DNA of 64,000 nt, from NCBI RefSeq assembly GCF_902859875.1, contig NZ_CADIKF010000002.1:124001-188000 (forward strand), read 5' to 3'. Under the pieces are notes generated by a model that saw only the letters and a program-made list of their open reading frames with translations, was not told where the DNA came from and did no database searches. Of the stretch, positions 1-10,409 are shown piece by piece. Numbering within the stretch: the stretch's first letter is position 1; every line of letters starts with the position of its first letter. Source of the DNA: Paraburkholderia solisilvae (GTDB taxonomy: Bacteria > Pseudomonadota > Gammaproteobacteria > Burkholderiales > Burkholderiaceae). A program made the translations under genes and the position numbers.

Positions 1-2
1 TC

Positions 3-605
3 GACGATCATCCACTCGTGCGCGACGGCCTGCGGGCGCGGCTCGAAGCGGTACCGGGCTTCGCGGTAGTCGGCGAGGCCTGCAACGCCGATGAGGCGAT
101 TGCGCTGGCCGCCGCGCACGAACCCGACCTCGTATTGATGGACGTCGGCATGAATGGCATGAACGGCATTATGCTCGCCGGCGTATTTCACGAACGGTTC
201 CCGGCCATCCGGGTACTGATGCTGTCGATGCACGACAACATCGAGTATGTGACGCAGGCCGTGCGGGCTGGCGCAAGCGGCTATGTGCTGAAGGACTCGC
301 CCGCCACCGAGATCATCGGCGCGATTAGCGCGGTGCTCGACGGGCAAACATTCTTTAGCGCCGAGCTAGGCGTACGGATGATTCAGGCGTCCGCCGCGCC
401 GGCGCCGCTCGCACGTCTCACACCTCGCGAGCGCGACATTCTGGACGCATTGGCGGAAGGTCTGTCGAGCAAACAGATTGCGCAGCGCAACGGCTTGTCC
501 GTGCGGACCGTCGAAACGCATCGATTGAATCTGAAGCGCAAGCTGGATATCGAAGGGCAGGCGGAACTGATCAAGTTCGCCGTCGAGCATCGCGGCAAAA
601 AATAG
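3..605 (+). CDS. NarL/FixJ-type response regulator (5' end missing)
   Basis: This is a DNA-binding two-component response regulator. The reading frame is open from the window edge and already reads DDHPLVRDGL, the acidic pocket at the start of a receiver domain, so the true start lies just upstream and the GTG at 18 is internal. The receiver carries the phospho-acceptor region LVLMDVGMNG, and the C-terminus is a LuxR-type helix-turn-helix (LTPRERDILDALAEGLSSKQ). Its partner kinase is not visible and presumably lies upstream. The family is clear; the regulated genes are unknown. Confidence 0.92.
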   Translation, partial: DDHPLVRDGLRARLEAVPGFAVVGEACNADEAIALAAAHEPDLVLMDVGMNGMNGIMLAGVFHERFPAIRVLMLSMHDNIEYVTQAVRAGASGYVLKDSPATEIIGAISAVLDGQTFFSAELGVRMIQASAAPAPLARLTPRERDILDALAEGLSSKQIAQRNGLSVRTVETHRLNLKRKLDIEGQAELIKFAVEHRGKK

Positions 606-798
606 CCGCGGCAATGTGAACGCGCGTTGCGCCGCAACGTGCCGCGAGCGCCGTCCATGCACGCTCACATGGTGCAGCGCCGATGCAAGCAACGCCCTGC
701 GCAATTGGAACGGTACATCAGCGCGGGCCTGAAACAAAATGGGCAACGAAGCAGAGCAAGCTGGCGAGATAACCGATACGGCAATGCAAAAAGGGGAA

Positions 799-813
799 AG
801 CCGAAGCGGCCTT
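799..813 (-). terminator. Probable intrinsic terminator of hpnM
   Basis: On the minus strand the hpnM stop codon is followed at once by a short GC hairpin (GCCG-CTT-CGGC) and then a T-rich run, read as TTTCCCCTTTTTT at 785-799. The stem is only about four to five base pairs, so this is a modest prediction. Confidence 0.4.
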
Positions 814-1417
814 ACCCCGCATTGCGCGCATTGTGCGCGGTCAGGAACTTGATCAGACCATCGACCCCACCCTTCGACAGTTGCTCCTGGAACTGCGTCT
901 GGTACACCTGGATCAGCCATGCGCCCAACATGTTGATGTCGTAGATCTTCCAGCCGTTGCCGGTCTTTTCCAACCGGTAGTCGATCTGATCGTCGCCGCC
1001 GTTGCTGAGAACGTGCGAGGTCACGACAGCGTCGTTGCCACCGGCCTGCACCTTGGCAGGCTGAAACTGGAACTTCACGTCCTGGCCGCGCAATTGCGAC
1101 AAAGATGAGGCATAAGTGCGCACCAGCAGCAACTGGAACTGCTCATATAGCTGCTTCTGCTGGTCGGGCGTGGCCGTGCTCCATGCCTTGCCAACCGCGA
1201 TTCGCGTCGTACGCTGGAAGTTCGTGGCGGGCACGAAGTGCGTCTCGACCACGTCGGTGATCTTCGTCATGTCGCCGCCACGCGCCTGCGGGTCGGCCTT
1301 CATCGCATCGACGGTGCCCTGCACTGCGCCCTTGACGACGGCCTCAGGCGCGGTTTGTGCAATAGCCGCGGTGGACACGAAGGCGGCTGCCAAAAAAACA
1401 GTCAGGTAACGTTTCAT
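812..1417 (-). CDS. hpnM: HpnM, MlaC/Ttg2D-family periplasmic lipid carrier
   Basis: A periplasmic protein of 201 aa in the MlaC/Ttg2D (toluene tolerance) family, the size expected for HpnM. The start chosen is the ATG at 1417, giving a clear signal peptide (MKRYLTVFLAAAFVSTAAIA, then QTAPEA). A longer frame exists upstream but lacks signal-peptide logic. MlaC-like proteins ferry phospholipids across the periplasm; HpnM proteins are named for linkage to hopanoid genes. It is divergent from hpnN, whose product is a hopanoid-linked RND transporter, so both may act in lipid delivery to the outer membrane. Assignment as HpnM rather than generic MlaC rests on this context. Confidence 0.8.
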   Translation of the reverse strand: MKRYLTVFLAAAFVSTAAIAQTAPEAVVKGAVQGTVDAMKADPQARGGDMTKITDVVETHFVPATNFQRTTRIAVGKAWSTATPDQQKQLYEQFQLLLVRTYASSLSQLRGQDVKFQFQPAKVQAGGNDAVVTSHVLSNGGDDQIDYRLEKTGNGWKIYDINMLGAWLIQVYQTQFQEQLSKGGVDGLIKFLTAHNARNAG

Positions 1418-1607
1418 ATGCGGTTCGATACGTTGAACAATGGGCGCCGGCGCATGAAGGCGGCGGGCGGAGGGCCAGTATAACGGCTTTGTCATATGCC
1501 TTTGACTCATCGCGCCGCCCTTCGATCCGCCTACGGCCGGGCCGCGTCGGTATACTTGTGCGCTCTTGAAGAAAAATGCCATTCAATGACAGGGGCTCTG
1601 CGCCTAC

Positions 1608-4238
1608 ATGCTGAAGTCATCCATCGTCCGCCTAGCGGTCTTCTCTGTGCGCCGCCCGTTGCAGGTGATCGGCGTGTCGCTCGCGCTTGCAATCGCGAGC
1701 GGCTTTTACGTCGCCCACCACTTCAAGATCAACACGGACGTCAGCCGCCTCGTCGAAAACGATGAAAAGTGGGCGGCACTCGACCATGCGATCGATCAGG
1801 CATTCCCTCAGCGCGGAGACACGATTCTCGTCGTCGTCGAAGCGGCCGCGCCCGAGTTTGCCGGGGCCGCCGCGGATACGCTCACTGCCGCATTGCAAAA
1901 AGAGACCAACGAGTTCGTCAGGGTGACCGAGCCCGCCGGCGGGCCGTTCTTCGAACACAACGGTCTGTTGTTTCCGTCATTGAGCGACGTCGAGTCGACC
2001 ACATCGCAGCTCACCAGGGCACGGCCGCTCATCAATTCGCTGGCGCACGACCCGAGCCTGACCGGCCTTGCCAACACGCTCAATACGAGCCTGCAATTGC
2101 CGCTGCAGATCGGTCAGCTGAAGCTGGGCGATATGAGCCACCTGCTGTCGGAAAGCGCAAACACGCTCGACCGCGTGCTGGCGAACCAGCCGGCTGCGAT
2201 GTCGTGGCGCGGCCTCGTCGACAAGGACGAAGCGAAACAGCCCGCGCGCGCGTTCATCACCGTGCTGCCGGTGGTCAACTACGGCGCGTTGCAAGCCGGT
2301 GCGCATGCGTCGAATCAGATCCGCAGAACGGTCGCCGCACTGAATCTCGAGGCCCAATATGGCGCGAGCGTGCATCTGACCGGCCAGCAACCGCTCGCGG
2401 ACGATGAATTCGCATCGGTGCGAGACGGCGCGGCGGTCAACGGCATCTGCACGCTGGTGGTGGTGCTGTTCATCCTGTGGCTTGCGCTGCGCTCGGCGCG
2501 CATGATCGTCGCGGTGCTGATCACACTCTTCGTTGGCCTTGCGATCACCGCCGCGCTCGGCCTGATGATGGTCGGCGCGCTGAATATGATTTCGGTCGCG
2601 TTCATGGTGCTGTTCGTCGGACTGGGCGTCGACTTCGGCGTCCAGTACGGCGTGAAATACCGCGAAGAACGTCATCGCGACAATCGGCTCTCCGCGGCGC
2701 TCGTCAATACCGCGTACAGCATCGGCGTGCCGTTGACGCTCGCCGCCGTGGCCGTCGCGGAAAGCTTCTTTTCGTTTTTGCCGACCGCGTACCGCGGCGT
2801 GTCGGAACTGGGAAAAATTGCAGGCGTCGGCATGTTCGTCGCGTACTTCACGAACATGACCTTGCTGCCGGCACTGCTCAAAGTGTTCAACCCGCCGGGC
2901 GAAGCGGGTTCGCCCGGTTTTCACGTGCTCGCGCCCGTCGACGACTTTCTCGATCGCAACCGCAAACCGGTATTGATCATCACGCTGGCGGTGATCATCG
3001 GCGCATTGCCGCTGCTCACGCATCTGCGCTTCGATTTCAACCCGTTGCATCTGAAGGATCCTCACACCGAATCGATGGCCACGCTGCTGTCGCTGAACGA
3101 CGCGCCGGAAGCCGGCGTCAACAACGTCCGGGCGCTCGCGCCGAATCTCGCCGGCGCCAACCAGATTGCCGCGCGCCTGTCGAAGCTGCCGGAAGTCGGC
3201 CGCACCACCACGCTTTCCACGTTCATTCCGCCCGATCAGCCGCAAAAGCTCGCGCTGATCTCGGCGGCTGCCCAGCAACTGCTGCCGGCGCTCACGCAGA
3301 CGCCCGCGCCGCCCGTCACCGACGCGGTGCGCGTCGATGCGTTGAAGCGCACCGCGAACCAGCTGTCGCTCGCCGCCGAAGATCACCCGGGTCCGGGCGC
3401 CGCGGAAGCACAGCACCTGTCGGCCTCGCTCGTCAAACTGGCCACCGCGGATGCCGCCACGCGCGATCGCGCGGAAAAGGCGATTTCCGAGCCGTTGCGA
3501 ATCGCGCTCAAGCAGCTCACCAACCTGCTGCAGCCGTCGCTGATCACCGAGCAGACGCTGCCGCCCGACATCGTGCACGACTGGGTCGCGCCGGATGGCC
3601 ACGCGCTCGTCGAGATTTCGCCGAAAGTGCCGCCGGGCACCGACCCCGGCGACGACGTGATGCTGCGCCGCTTCGCCCAGGCGGTGAAGAACGCGGAACC
3701 GGCGACGATCGGCGGCCCGATCTCGATCCTGCATTCGGCGAACGTCATTATTCTGTCGTTCGTGCAGGCGGCCTGCTGGGCGCTGGTCGCGATCACCACG
3801 CTGCTGTGGATCGCGTTGCGCCGCTTCAGCGACGTGCTGCGCACACTGATTCCGCTGCTGGTGTCGGCCCTTGTCACACTTGAGCTTTGCGTGGTGTTCC
3901 GCATGCCATTGAACTTTGCGAATATCATCGCGCTACCGCTGATGCTCGGCGTCGGCGTCGCATTCAAGATTTACTTCGTGATGGCGTGGCGCCGCGGTGA
4001 AACCGGCCTGCTGCAATCGAGCCTCACGCACGCGGTCATCTTCAGTGCGGCGACCACGGCCACCGCGTTCGGCAGCCTCTGGCTGTCGCACCATCCCGGC
4101 ACGTCGAGCATGGGCAAGCTGCTCGCGCTGTCGCTCTTCTGCACGTTGATCGGCGCTGTGGTATTTCAACCGGTACTGATGGGCAAACCGCGGGTGCGCC
4201 GCGTAACGACAAAGAAAAAACAAAGGATTGATGCATGA
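1608..4238 (+). CDS. hpnN: HpnN, hopanoid-associated RND (MMPL) transporter
   Basis: An 876-aa inner-membrane RND/MMPL-family protein, matching the usual HpnN length. It has an N-terminal membrane helix, a large periplasmic loop containing [14 protein letters not shown], two blocks of membrane helices (around residues 270-420 and 700-860) and a second loop. HpnN proteins move hopanoids to the outer membrane in organisms where they have been studied. The stop codon overlaps the start of the mlaA-like gene (ATGA), so the two are translated together. The start ATG at 1608 has only a weak, distant AGGGG upstream. Confidence 0.88.
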   Translation: MLKSSIVRLAVFSVRRPLQVIGVSLALAIASGFYVAHHFKINTDVSRLVENDEKWAALDHAIDQAFPQRGDTILVVVEAAAPEFAGAAADTLTAALQKETNEFVRVTEPAGGPFFEHNGLLFPSLSDVESTTSQLTRARPLINSLAHDPSLTGLANTLNTSLQLPLQIGQLKLGDMSHLLSESANTLDRVLANQPAAMSWRGLVDKDEAKQPARAFITVLPVVNYGALQAGAHASNQIRRTVAALNLEAQYGASVHLTGQQPLADDEFASVRDGAAVNGICTLVVVLFILWLALRSARMIVAVLITLFVGLAITAALGLMMVGALNMISVAFMVLFVGLGVDFGVQYGVKYREERHRDNRLSAALVNTAYSIGVPLTLAAVAVAESFFSFLPTAYRGVSELGKIAGVGMFVAYFTNMTLLPALLKVFNPPGEAGSPGFHVLAPVDDFLDRNRKPVLIITLAVIIGALPLLTHLRFDFNPLHLKDPHTESMATLLSLNDAPEAGVNNVRALAPNLAGANQIAARLSKLPEVGRTTTLSTFIPPDQPQKLALISAAAQQLLPALTQTPAPPVTDAVRVDALKRTANQLSLAAEDHPGPGAAEAQHLSASLVKLATADAATRDRAEKAISEPLRIALKQLTNLLQPSLITEQTLPPDIVHDWVAPDGHALVEISPKVPPGTDPGDDVMLRRFAQAVKNAEPATIGGPISILHSANVIILSFVQAACWALVAITTLLWIALRRFSDVLRTLIPLLVSALVTLELCVVFRMPLNFANIIALPLMLGVGVAFKIYFVMAWRRGETGLLQSSLTHAVIFSAATTATAFGSLWLSHHPGTSSMGKLLALSLFCTLIGAVVFQPVLMGKPRVRRVTTKKKQRIDA

Positions 4239-5179
4239 AAATGCGAACCGCCGCGTGGGCCATGCTTGCCGCCGGCCTGATGAGCGGATGTGCGACGGGC
4301 CCGGACCGCAAGCCTGGAGACCCGCTTGAGCCAATGAATCGTGTGATCTTCAACGTCAACGACAAGGTCGACGAGGCAGTGGCCGTGCCGATCGCGAAGG
4401 GTTATCAGAAAGTCACGCCACAGCCGTTGCGTCAGGCGATCAGCAATTTCTTCTCGAACATCGGCGATCTGGACAATCTGGCCAACAGCATTCTGCAGTT
4501 GCACATCACCGAGGCCACCGAAACGCTGATGCGCTTCACGATGAATACGGTGTTCGGTATCGGCGGCCTGCTCGACTTCGCGACGCCTGCCGGCCTGCCG
4601 AAGCATCGGCAGGACTTCGGCCTGACGCTCGGACGCTGGGGCGTGCCGTCGGGGCCGTATCTGGTGCTGCCGCTGTTCGGCCCGAGTTCGTTCCGCGACA
4701 GCGTCGGCTTTGCGGTCGATTTCCGCTTCAACCCGATCCACTATCTGGACTGGGAGCCGCGCACCGCCCTGTACGGCGTGCAATTCGTCAGCGTGCGCTC
4801 CGACCTGCTGGGCGCGACGAACCTGCTGCAACAGGCGGCGCTCGACAAATACTCGTTCGTGCGCGACGCGTACACGCAGCAGCGGCGCGCGCTGTTGCGC
4901 GGCACGGGTGCGCCGGAGCAGGCGCTGCCTGACTACGGCGACTCGGACGAGTCGGGTGCGGCGCCGGCCGCACCGGCGTCGGGTGCCGCGCCGGCGGGCG
5001 TACCGGTCTATACCGATCCGGGCTCTGATGCGCCCTCGGGCGGCGGCGACAACTCCGGCCAGGCGCTGCCGAATTACAGCGATCCGGGCGACTCGTCGTC
5101 TTCGCAAGGCACCGGCGGCGCCAAAGGGGGTCCAGCCGTGCCTAATTACACCGATCCGGGCGACGCCGCGCCAAAGTAA
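4235..5179 (+). CDS. mlaA: MlaA/VacJ-family outer-membrane lipoprotein with repeated C-terminal tail
   Basis: A 314-aa VacJ/MlaA-family lipoprotein. The N-terminus is a lipoprotein signal ([10 protein letters not shown]), followed by the family hallmark [18 protein letters not shown] and the MlaA core to about residue 225. Canonical MlaA removes mislocalised phospholipid from the outer leaflet. The last 80 residues are a low-complexity tail with four copies of a (L/V)PxYxDPGD-like motif, which is not part of the conserved core. It overlaps hpnN by four bases, so here it is probably linked to hopanoid or lipid trafficking rather than to a complete mla operon, which is not in this window. Confidence 0.85.
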   Translation: MKMRTAAWAMLAAGLMSGCATGPDRKPGDPLEPMNRVIFNVNDKVDEAVAVPIAKGYQKVTPQPLRQAISNFFSNIGDLDNLANSILQLHITEATETLMRFTMNTVFGIGGLLDFATPAGLPKHRQDFGLTLGRWGVPSGPYLVLPLFGPSSFRDSVGFAVDFRFNPIHYLDWEPRTALYGVQFVSVRSDLLGATNLLQQAALDKYSFVRDAYTQQRRALLRGTGAPEQALPDYGDSDESGAAPAAPASGAAPAGVPVYTDPGSDAPSGGGDNSGQALPNYSDPGDSSSSQGTGGAKGGPAVPNYTDPGDAAPK

Positions 5180-5231
5180 GTGCCGGGCCGGGGCCCCCGC
5201 CGCGCGCAGTGCGCAAGACGCAGATAGAAGA

Positions 5232-5262
5232 AAGCCAGGCGGGATCGAATCCCGCCGGGCTT
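5232..5262. terminator. Bidirectional hairpin between mlaA-like gene and hpnG
   Basis: A near-perfect hairpin lies between two convergent genes: stem AAGCC-GGCGGGAT pairing with ATCCCGCC-GGCTT, one mismatch, three-base loop. No strong T-run follows on either side, so termination may be partly factor-dependent. Confidence 0.6.
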
Positions 5263-5334
5263 CTGGCGTTCCGTTACTTCCGTTACTTGAATCAGGTCAA
5301 AATCGGAAGCACCCGCGTGACGGCCGGTTGCAAC

Positions 5335-6057
5335 CTACCGCAGCCGAAGCGCGCCAGCCTGCCCCAGTGCGCGGCGCGCTTCAACCAGGGTCGCGCGGGC
5401 AGCCCGCGCATCCCCGGCCAACTGGATCAGCGGCCGGATTTGCGACGGCTGTTTGAGGAGTTCGCGCAAAATCGGCGCAATCGCGGTGCTGCCGTCGTCA
5501 CGCAAGCCGGCCGTCGCGGCCGATGGCAGCGAGCGCCACGCCGGATCGACGATCGCACGGCAAACGGCGAACGGTAAGCCGCGCGCCTCTGCGATCGCAC
5601 CGGCCAGATGCGATTCCATATCGACCGCGAGTGCACCCGTCGAACGATGGAGCGCCGCCTTGTCGGGCGCGCCGGTCAACGGCGCCGTGACGCCCGCCAG
5701 CCGGCCGCGCCGCAACTTTGCGGCGAGCGGCGTCGCGGCAAGCGCGGCGGCGATGCGCTCCGACCACGCCGCATCGGTGGAGATTTGTCCAAGCGGCCCA
5801 TCGACCGCGTCCGCAATGATCAGCGCACCGGGCTCGAGGTCGGGCGCGAGGCCGCCCGCCGTGCCAAAGCTGATGATGCCGGCGCAGCCCCGCTCGACCG
5901 CCGCGGTCAACGCGCGCTCGAGCAGGTCGGCGCGTGCGGCAAACACCGCGTCGACGCCGTCACCGCGCGCGATGCGCGCTTCGAAAGCCATCCCGGCGAC
6001 AGCGATGACGGGCAGCGCAACGGACTCGCCCGCTGCCGGCCGCGCGTTCGCGCTCAC
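5335..6057 (-). CDS. hpnG: HpnG, hopanoid-linked nucleosidase/phosphorylase
   Basis: A 240-aa member of the purine nucleosidase/phosphorylase fold. HpnG is known to release adenine from adenosylhopane to give ribosylhopane. Visible motifs are IISFGTAGGLAPDLEPGALIIADAV (glycine loop) and the catalytic-region DMESHLAGAIAEARGLPFAVCRAI. I choose the GTG at 6057: it overlaps the shc stop (GTGA) and gives a family-length protein, whereas the longer frame runs antisense-like through shc. It is the last gene of the hopanoid operon. Confidence 0.85.
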   Translation of the reverse strand: MSANARPAAGESVALPVIAVAGMAFEARIARGDGVDAVFAARADLLERALTAAVERGCAGIISFGTAGGLAPDLEPGALIIADAVDGPLGQISTDAAWSERIAAALAATPLAAKLRRGRLAGVTAPLTGAPDKAALHRSTGALAVDMESHLAGAIAEARGLPFAVCRAIVDPAWRSLPSAATAGLRDDGSTAIAPILRELLKQPSQIRPLIQLAGDARAARATLVEARRALGQAGALRLR

Positions 6058-8069
6058 ACGCCGACCTTGACGCGCGTTTCGCCGGCCCGTTTCATCTGCC
6101 GGTAGCGCGCGAGCGCCCACAGCGGGAAGAACTTGCGATAACCGTGGTAGCGCAGATAGAAGACGCGCGGAAAGCCGGTGGCCGTAAAGCGGGTTTCGTC
6201 CCACAGCCCGTGGTCGCGCTGCTCGCGCACCAGATACTCGATACCGCTCGCGACCGCCGGATGCTCGATCTCGCCGGCCGCGATCAGCCCGAGCACCGCC
6301 CAGGCGGTCTGCGACGCCGTGCTCGCCGCGCGCTCGTAGCCGCGATATTCGAGCTTGTAACTGGTGCCATCCTCGCCCCAGCCGCCGTCCGCATTCTGGA
6401 TCGACGCCAGCCATTGCGCGGCGCGTTTCATCGCCGGGTGATCGAACGGCATGCCGACCGCACTCAACGCACACAACGCGCTCCACGTGCCGTAGACGTA
6501 GTTCATGCCCCAGCGGCCGTACCAGCTGCCGTCCGCTTCCTGCTCGTTGAGCAGGTAATCGTATGCGCGGCGCGCCGCGGCGCTCGTCGCCGGCATTTCA
6601 CCGAGTTGCGCGAGCATCGACAGGCAGCGGCCCGACACGTCCGCGGTCGGCGGATCCAGCAGTGCGCCGTGATCGGAGAACGGAATGCTGTTCAGGTGAT
6701 AGTGCGTGTTTTCCGGCTCGAACGCGCCCCAGCCGCCGTCGCTGCTCTGCATTCCGACCACCCACTCCCGCGCCCGCGCGATCGCGGCGTCGTACGCCGG
6801 CGTCCGCGCGTCGACGGCGACGCGATGCATCGCCATCACGACCACGGCTGTATCGTCGACGTCCGGGTAATGCGGGTTCGCGTACTGGAACGCCCAGCCG
6901 CCCGGCCGCACGTCCGCGCGGCGCGAAATCCAGTCGCCGCGCACGTCGAGCACCTGCAGCGGCACCAGCCAGTCGAGCCCGCGCGCGGCGGCCGCGACGG
7001 CACGCGCGTCGCCGGTTTCGAGCAGTGCATGCGCGACGAGCGATGTGTCCCACACCGGCGACAGGCACGGCTGGCAATACGCTTCGTCTTCAGCGATGGC
7101 GAGCAGCTTGTCGATCGAGCGGCGTGCGATGGCGCGGTTCGGATGATCGGCCGGATAGCCGAGCACGTCGTACATCATCACCGAGTTGGCCATTGCCGGG
7201 AAAATCGCGCCGAGGCCGTCTTCGCCGTTCAGCCGCTCATCGACGAAGGCGACGGCGGCGCGAATCGCGCGCTCGCGCATCGCCTTCGGGAAAAAGCCTT
7301 CGGTGACGCGCAGCACCGCGTCGATCGAACGGAAGAAGCGGAACCATCCTTTGCTCTGATGCGGCGCGCGCGGCAGCATGCCGGTGTTGACCGGCGCGCC
7401 GACGAACAGCTCGTCGATCCGCACACCGCGCGGATTGCGCGCGACCGGCCGTTTCGCGGCCAGCACCAGCAGCGGCACGATCACCGTGCGCGCCCAGTAC
7501 GACACCTTCGACAGATGGAACGGAAAACCCTGCGGCAGCAGCATCATCTCGACCGGCATCACCGGCACCGCGCGCCACGAGACCACGCCGAACAGTGCGA
7601 GCAGCATGCGCGTAAACACGTTCACCGTCTCCGCGCCGCCGTGCGCGAGCACCGCTTCGCGCGCGCGGCGCATATGGTCCGCGTCTTCCGGATCGCCGAT
7701 CATCTTCAGCGCGAAGTACGCCTTCACCGTCGCGCTGACGTCGGGCGCGCCGTCGGTGAATAGCGGCCAGCCGCCGTCCGGCAACTGGATGCGCCGCAGG
7801 TAGCGGCCGATTTTCTGCTCGAGTTCGAGATTCGCGGTCTCGCCGAGGTAGTGAACGAGCAGCACGTATTCGGCGGGAATCGTGGCGTCGGCTTCCAGCT
7901 CGTACACCCAATGGCCGTCGTCGCGCTGCGCGGCGAGAATCGCGTCGGTTGCGCGCGCAACGGCTGTGTCCAGCGCCGCCGCGCCGGCTGCCGCCGCCTG
8001 GGCGGCGGGCGCGCCGTCGGCGGCGAGGTTTGCTTCGCCCAACTGCTGGGCGACGGATAAATCGTTCAT
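6054..8069 (-). CDS. shc: Squalene-hopene cyclase
   Basis: A 671-aa squalene-hopene cyclase (HpnF), which folds squalene into hopene and diplopterol at the membrane. The catalytic acid motif DVDDTA is at residues 403-408, and many QW-type repeats are visible (for example QNADGGWGED, QSSDGGWGAF, QEADGSWYGRW). Length and N-terminus are normal. It overlaps hpnE upstream (ATGA) and hpnG downstream (GTGA), so translation is coupled. The first 40 residues are alanine-rich and variable. Confidence 0.95.
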   Translation of the reverse strand: MNDLSVAQQLGEANLAADGAPAAQAAAAGAAALDTAVARATDAILAAQRDDGHWVYELEADATIPAEYVLLVHYLGETANLELEQKIGRYLRRIQLPDGGWPLFTDGAPDVSATVKAYFALKMIGDPEDADHMRRAREAVLAHGGAETVNVFTRMLLALFGVVSWRAVPVMPVEMMLLPQGFPFHLSKVSYWARTVIVPLLVLAAKRPVARNPRGVRIDELFVGAPVNTGMLPRAPHQSKGWFRFFRSIDAVLRVTEGFFPKAMRERAIRAAVAFVDERLNGEDGLGAIFPAMANSVMMYDVLGYPADHPNRAIARRSIDKLLAIAEDEAYCQPCLSPVWDTSLVAHALLETGDARAVAAAARGLDWLVPLQVLDVRGDWISRRADVRPGGWAFQYANPHYPDVDDTAVVVMAMHRVAVDARTPAYDAAIARAREWVVGMQSSDGGWGAFEPENTHYHLNSIPFSDHGALLDPPTADVSGRCLSMLAQLGEMPATSAAARRAYDYLLNEQEADGSWYGRWGMNYVYGTWSALCALSAVGMPFDHPAMKRAAQWLASIQNADGGWGEDGTSYKLEYRGYERAASTASQTAWAVLGLIAAGEIEHPAVASGIEYLVREQRDHGLWDETRFTATGFPRVFYLRYHGYRKFFPLWALARYRQMKRAGETRVKVGV

Positions 8070-9328
8070 CGGCGTTCCATCGGTTCGTTCAGAAGCAGGT
8101 CCGCGGCCTTCTGGCCCGAGCGGATCGCTCCTTCTATCGTCGCGGGCAGACCGGTAGCCGTCCAGTCGCCCGCAAGCATCAGGTTAGTCCAGCGGGTGCG
8201 CGCCGCCGGACGGCGCATCTCCTCGTCAGGCACCGCGGCGAATGTCGCATGCGGCTCAACGCCAATCTGCCACAGCGGCAGCGGCTGCGCCGGCAAGCCG
8301 GCAGCCTGCGCAACGTCGGCCCACAGCGTCTGCGCAAGCGCGTCGCGCGGCATGCCGGCGAGGCGCTCCGCGCCGTACACAGTCGCCGACAGACGCCCGT
8401 CGGCGGCGACCAGCCAGTGCGCGTGGCCGTTGACGAGCGCCGCCGTCGGCGGATGGCCCGGCGGCGGTTCGACCGCGAAGTGCGCGGTCACCATCGGCGA
8501 GAAACGCTGTGGCGCCTGCAGGCCCGGCACCAGCGCCTGCGCGACATGCGGCGGCACCGCGAGCACCGCCGCTTCGCCGGCTTCGAGCACGATACGCTCG
8601 CCGCCGGTCTGCAGCGCCGCCACCCGGCCGTCGGCAAATTCGAGCGCATCGAGCCGCGCACCGAGCCGGATCGTCGCGCCGCCGTGCTGCAGCATGCGCA
8701 GCGCCGGATCGACAAACGCGCTGCTCAGACCGTGACGCGCAACCAGCGGCCGGCACGCGTCGCCGCCGATGATGAGCGTCTCGCGCAACGCGGCGGCGGC
8801 CAGCTCCGCGGTCGCGTCGCGCGGCTCGACGTTCATCATCAGCGTGAACAGCGGCCGCAGCATCCGGTCCCACAGCACGCCGTTGCAACGCATCGTCTGC
8901 GCCAGCGTGCGGCCCGGCTTCGCGAACAGCAGCGGCACGAGCGACAGGTAATCTGTGGCCTGCGTATGCGGCACGCGCGCGGCCGGATCGATCATCCAGA
9001 ACGGCACCCGCCCCGGCGACGGCCGCACCGCCCAGCGCGAGCGCGTCGCAACGTCGATGAAATTCAGTTCCGGCCGCGTCGGCCCGACCAGTTCATCGCC
9101 TGCGCCGATCGCGCGCAGATAGTTCAGCGTGGCATGGTTGCCCGATACCACCACGTGATTGCCATTGTCGACGGTCGCACCCAGCGTGCGGTCGTAATAC
9201 GAACGGCACCGCCCGCCCGCCTGCTCCGCCGTTTCGTACAGGATCACCTGCGCGCCGCGGCGCTGCAATTGGACTGCGGCGGCGAGGCCCGCGAGGCCTG
9301 CGCCGATCACATGAACCAGCTTGCGCAT
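8066..9328 (-). CDS. hpnE: HpnE, FAD-dependent hydroxysqualene dehydroxylase
   Basis: A 420-aa flavin amine oxidase-type protein that performs the last reductive step to squalene in the HpnCDE route. It starts MRKLVHVIGAGLAGLAAAVQ, the dinucleotide-binding GxGxxG motif, and ends with a second FAD-contact segment LMLAGDWTATGLPATIEGAIRSG. The start at 9328 shares one base with the hpnD stop (TGATG). The frame extends another 200 codons upstream, but that part is antisense-like shadow of hpnD and is not used. Confidence 0.92.
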   Translation of the reverse strand: MRKLVHVIGAGLAGLAAAVQLQRRGAQVILYETAEQAGGRCRSYYDRTLGATVDNGNHVVVSGNHATLNYLRAIGAGDELVGPTRPELNFIDVATRSRWAVRPSPGRVPFWMIDPAARVPHTQATDYLSLVPLLFAKPGRTLAQTMRCNGVLWDRMLRPLFTLMMNVEPRDATAELAAAALRETLIIGGDACRPLVARHGLSSAFVDPALRMLQHGGATIRLGARLDALEFADGRVAALQTGGERIVLEAGEAAVLAVPPHVAQALVPGLQAPQRFSPMVTAHFAVEPPPGHPPTAALVNGHAHWLVAADGRLSATVYGAERLAGMPRDALAQTLWADVAQAAGLPAQPLPLWQIGVEPHATFAAVPDEEMRRPAARTRWTNLMLAGDWTATGLPATIEGAIRSGQKAADLLLNEPMERR

Positions 9329-10176
9329 CAGAAAAATGCGTACCGCGCGAGGATCCACAGCAGCCGCGCGCGCGGCTTGCGGACTTTGGTACGCGGGATG
9401 TCGAACCCACGGTCGATGGTGCGCTCGAGCAGGCAGTGATACACCGCCGACATGATGCGCGGCGCGCGCACGTGCGCGCGCGGACATTGTTTCATGATCG
9501 CGTCCGACGCCGCGAAGTGCTGCTTCGCGCGTTCGGCGATCGTTGCGCACACGCGCGGCAGGGATGGATCGTCCGCGATGGCGGCGGGGCTGGTCGCCGC
9601 GATGCCCTCGCGGGCCAGCAATTCGCGCGGCAGATAGCAGCGGTTCAGCTCCGCGTCTTCGTCGATGTCGCGCAGGATGTTGGTCAACTGCAGCGCGCGC
9701 CCCAGATGGTGAGCCAGATCGCGGCCAGGCTGCTCCTCCATCCCGAATACCCTCACCGACAGGCGGCCCGCCGCGCTCGCGACGCGGTCGCAGTAAAGGT
9801 CCAGCGTCGCTTCGTCCGGTGCGCAGATGTCGGCCTCCGCATCCATCGCCATGCCGTCGATCATCGCGTGAAAATCTTCGCGCTGCAGATGGAACGTATG
9901 AATGTGCCGCGTCAATTCGCGCAACGAGTCGCGCGGCGAGCCGGCGTAGCACGCGTCGATGTCGGCGCGCCAGCGCTCGAGCGCAGCCGCGCGTTCGGCA
10001 CGCGGCTGGCCGCCGTCGGCGATATCGTCGACCGCGCGGCAGAACGCGTACACCTGGTACATCGCGTCACGCTGCGCCGCCGGCAGAATGCGCATCGCAA
10101 AATAGAACGAACTGCCGGAGGTAACGGCAGCGGCGTCGGTTTGTATGTCGTCCACGACTGGATTGGAAACGGCCAA
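9328..10176 (-). CDS. hpnD: HpnD, presqualene diphosphate synthase
   Basis: A 282-aa squalene/phytoene synthase-family enzyme condensing two farnesyl diphosphates to presqualene diphosphate. The two aspartate-rich signatures are present: FCRAVDDIAD near the N-terminus and LTNILRDIDEDAELNRCYLP centrally. I choose a TTG start at 10176 because GGAG lies about seven bases upstream and the upstream in-frame ATG has no ribosome site. It is the first gene of hpnD-hpnE-shc-hpnG. HpnC, the next enzyme of the pathway, is not encoded in this window. Confidence 0.9.
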   Translation of the reverse strand: MAVSNPVVDDIQTDAAAVTSGSSFYFAMRILPAAQRDAMYQVYAFCRAVDDIADGGQPRAERAAALERWRADIDACYAGSPRDSLRELTRHIHTFHLQREDFHAMIDGMAMDAEADICAPDEATLDLYCDRVASAAGRLSVRVFGMEEQPGRDLAHHLGRALQLTNILRDIDEDAELNRCYLPRELLAREGIAATSPAAIADDPSLPRVCATIAERAKQHFAASDAIMKQCPRAHVRAPRIMSAVYHCLLERTIDRGFDIPRTKVRKPRARLLWILARYAFF

Positions 10177-10409
10177 GACTATCTCCGCTGAGGCGCCCAA
10201 CACGAGGCGATCAAGAAGTCATGCCTACCCGCAGGGCAAGCCGCCCGCGCGCGCGGACACGCGCGAAAATGACATATGCCAACTGGGAAGCTGGAACGGG
10301 CGAAAGTATACCAGCCATCGTAAGCCAACGCTGGTTGGCGGGCCGCGCCGGGGGCCGGCCGAACGTCGCTTCGCCTTGCCAGGCCTCGCATAGCGCCCGG
10401 CGGGAAGCG

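Noticed and set aside
1977..3734. Long minus-strand open frame of 585 codons across hpnN
   Set aside because: Arg/Gln/His-rich composition with no domain; it is antisense to a clear RND transporter in high-GC DNA.
6144..7763. 539-codon plus-strand frame opposite shc
   Set aside because: Low-complexity Arg/His-rich shadow of squalene-hopene cyclase.
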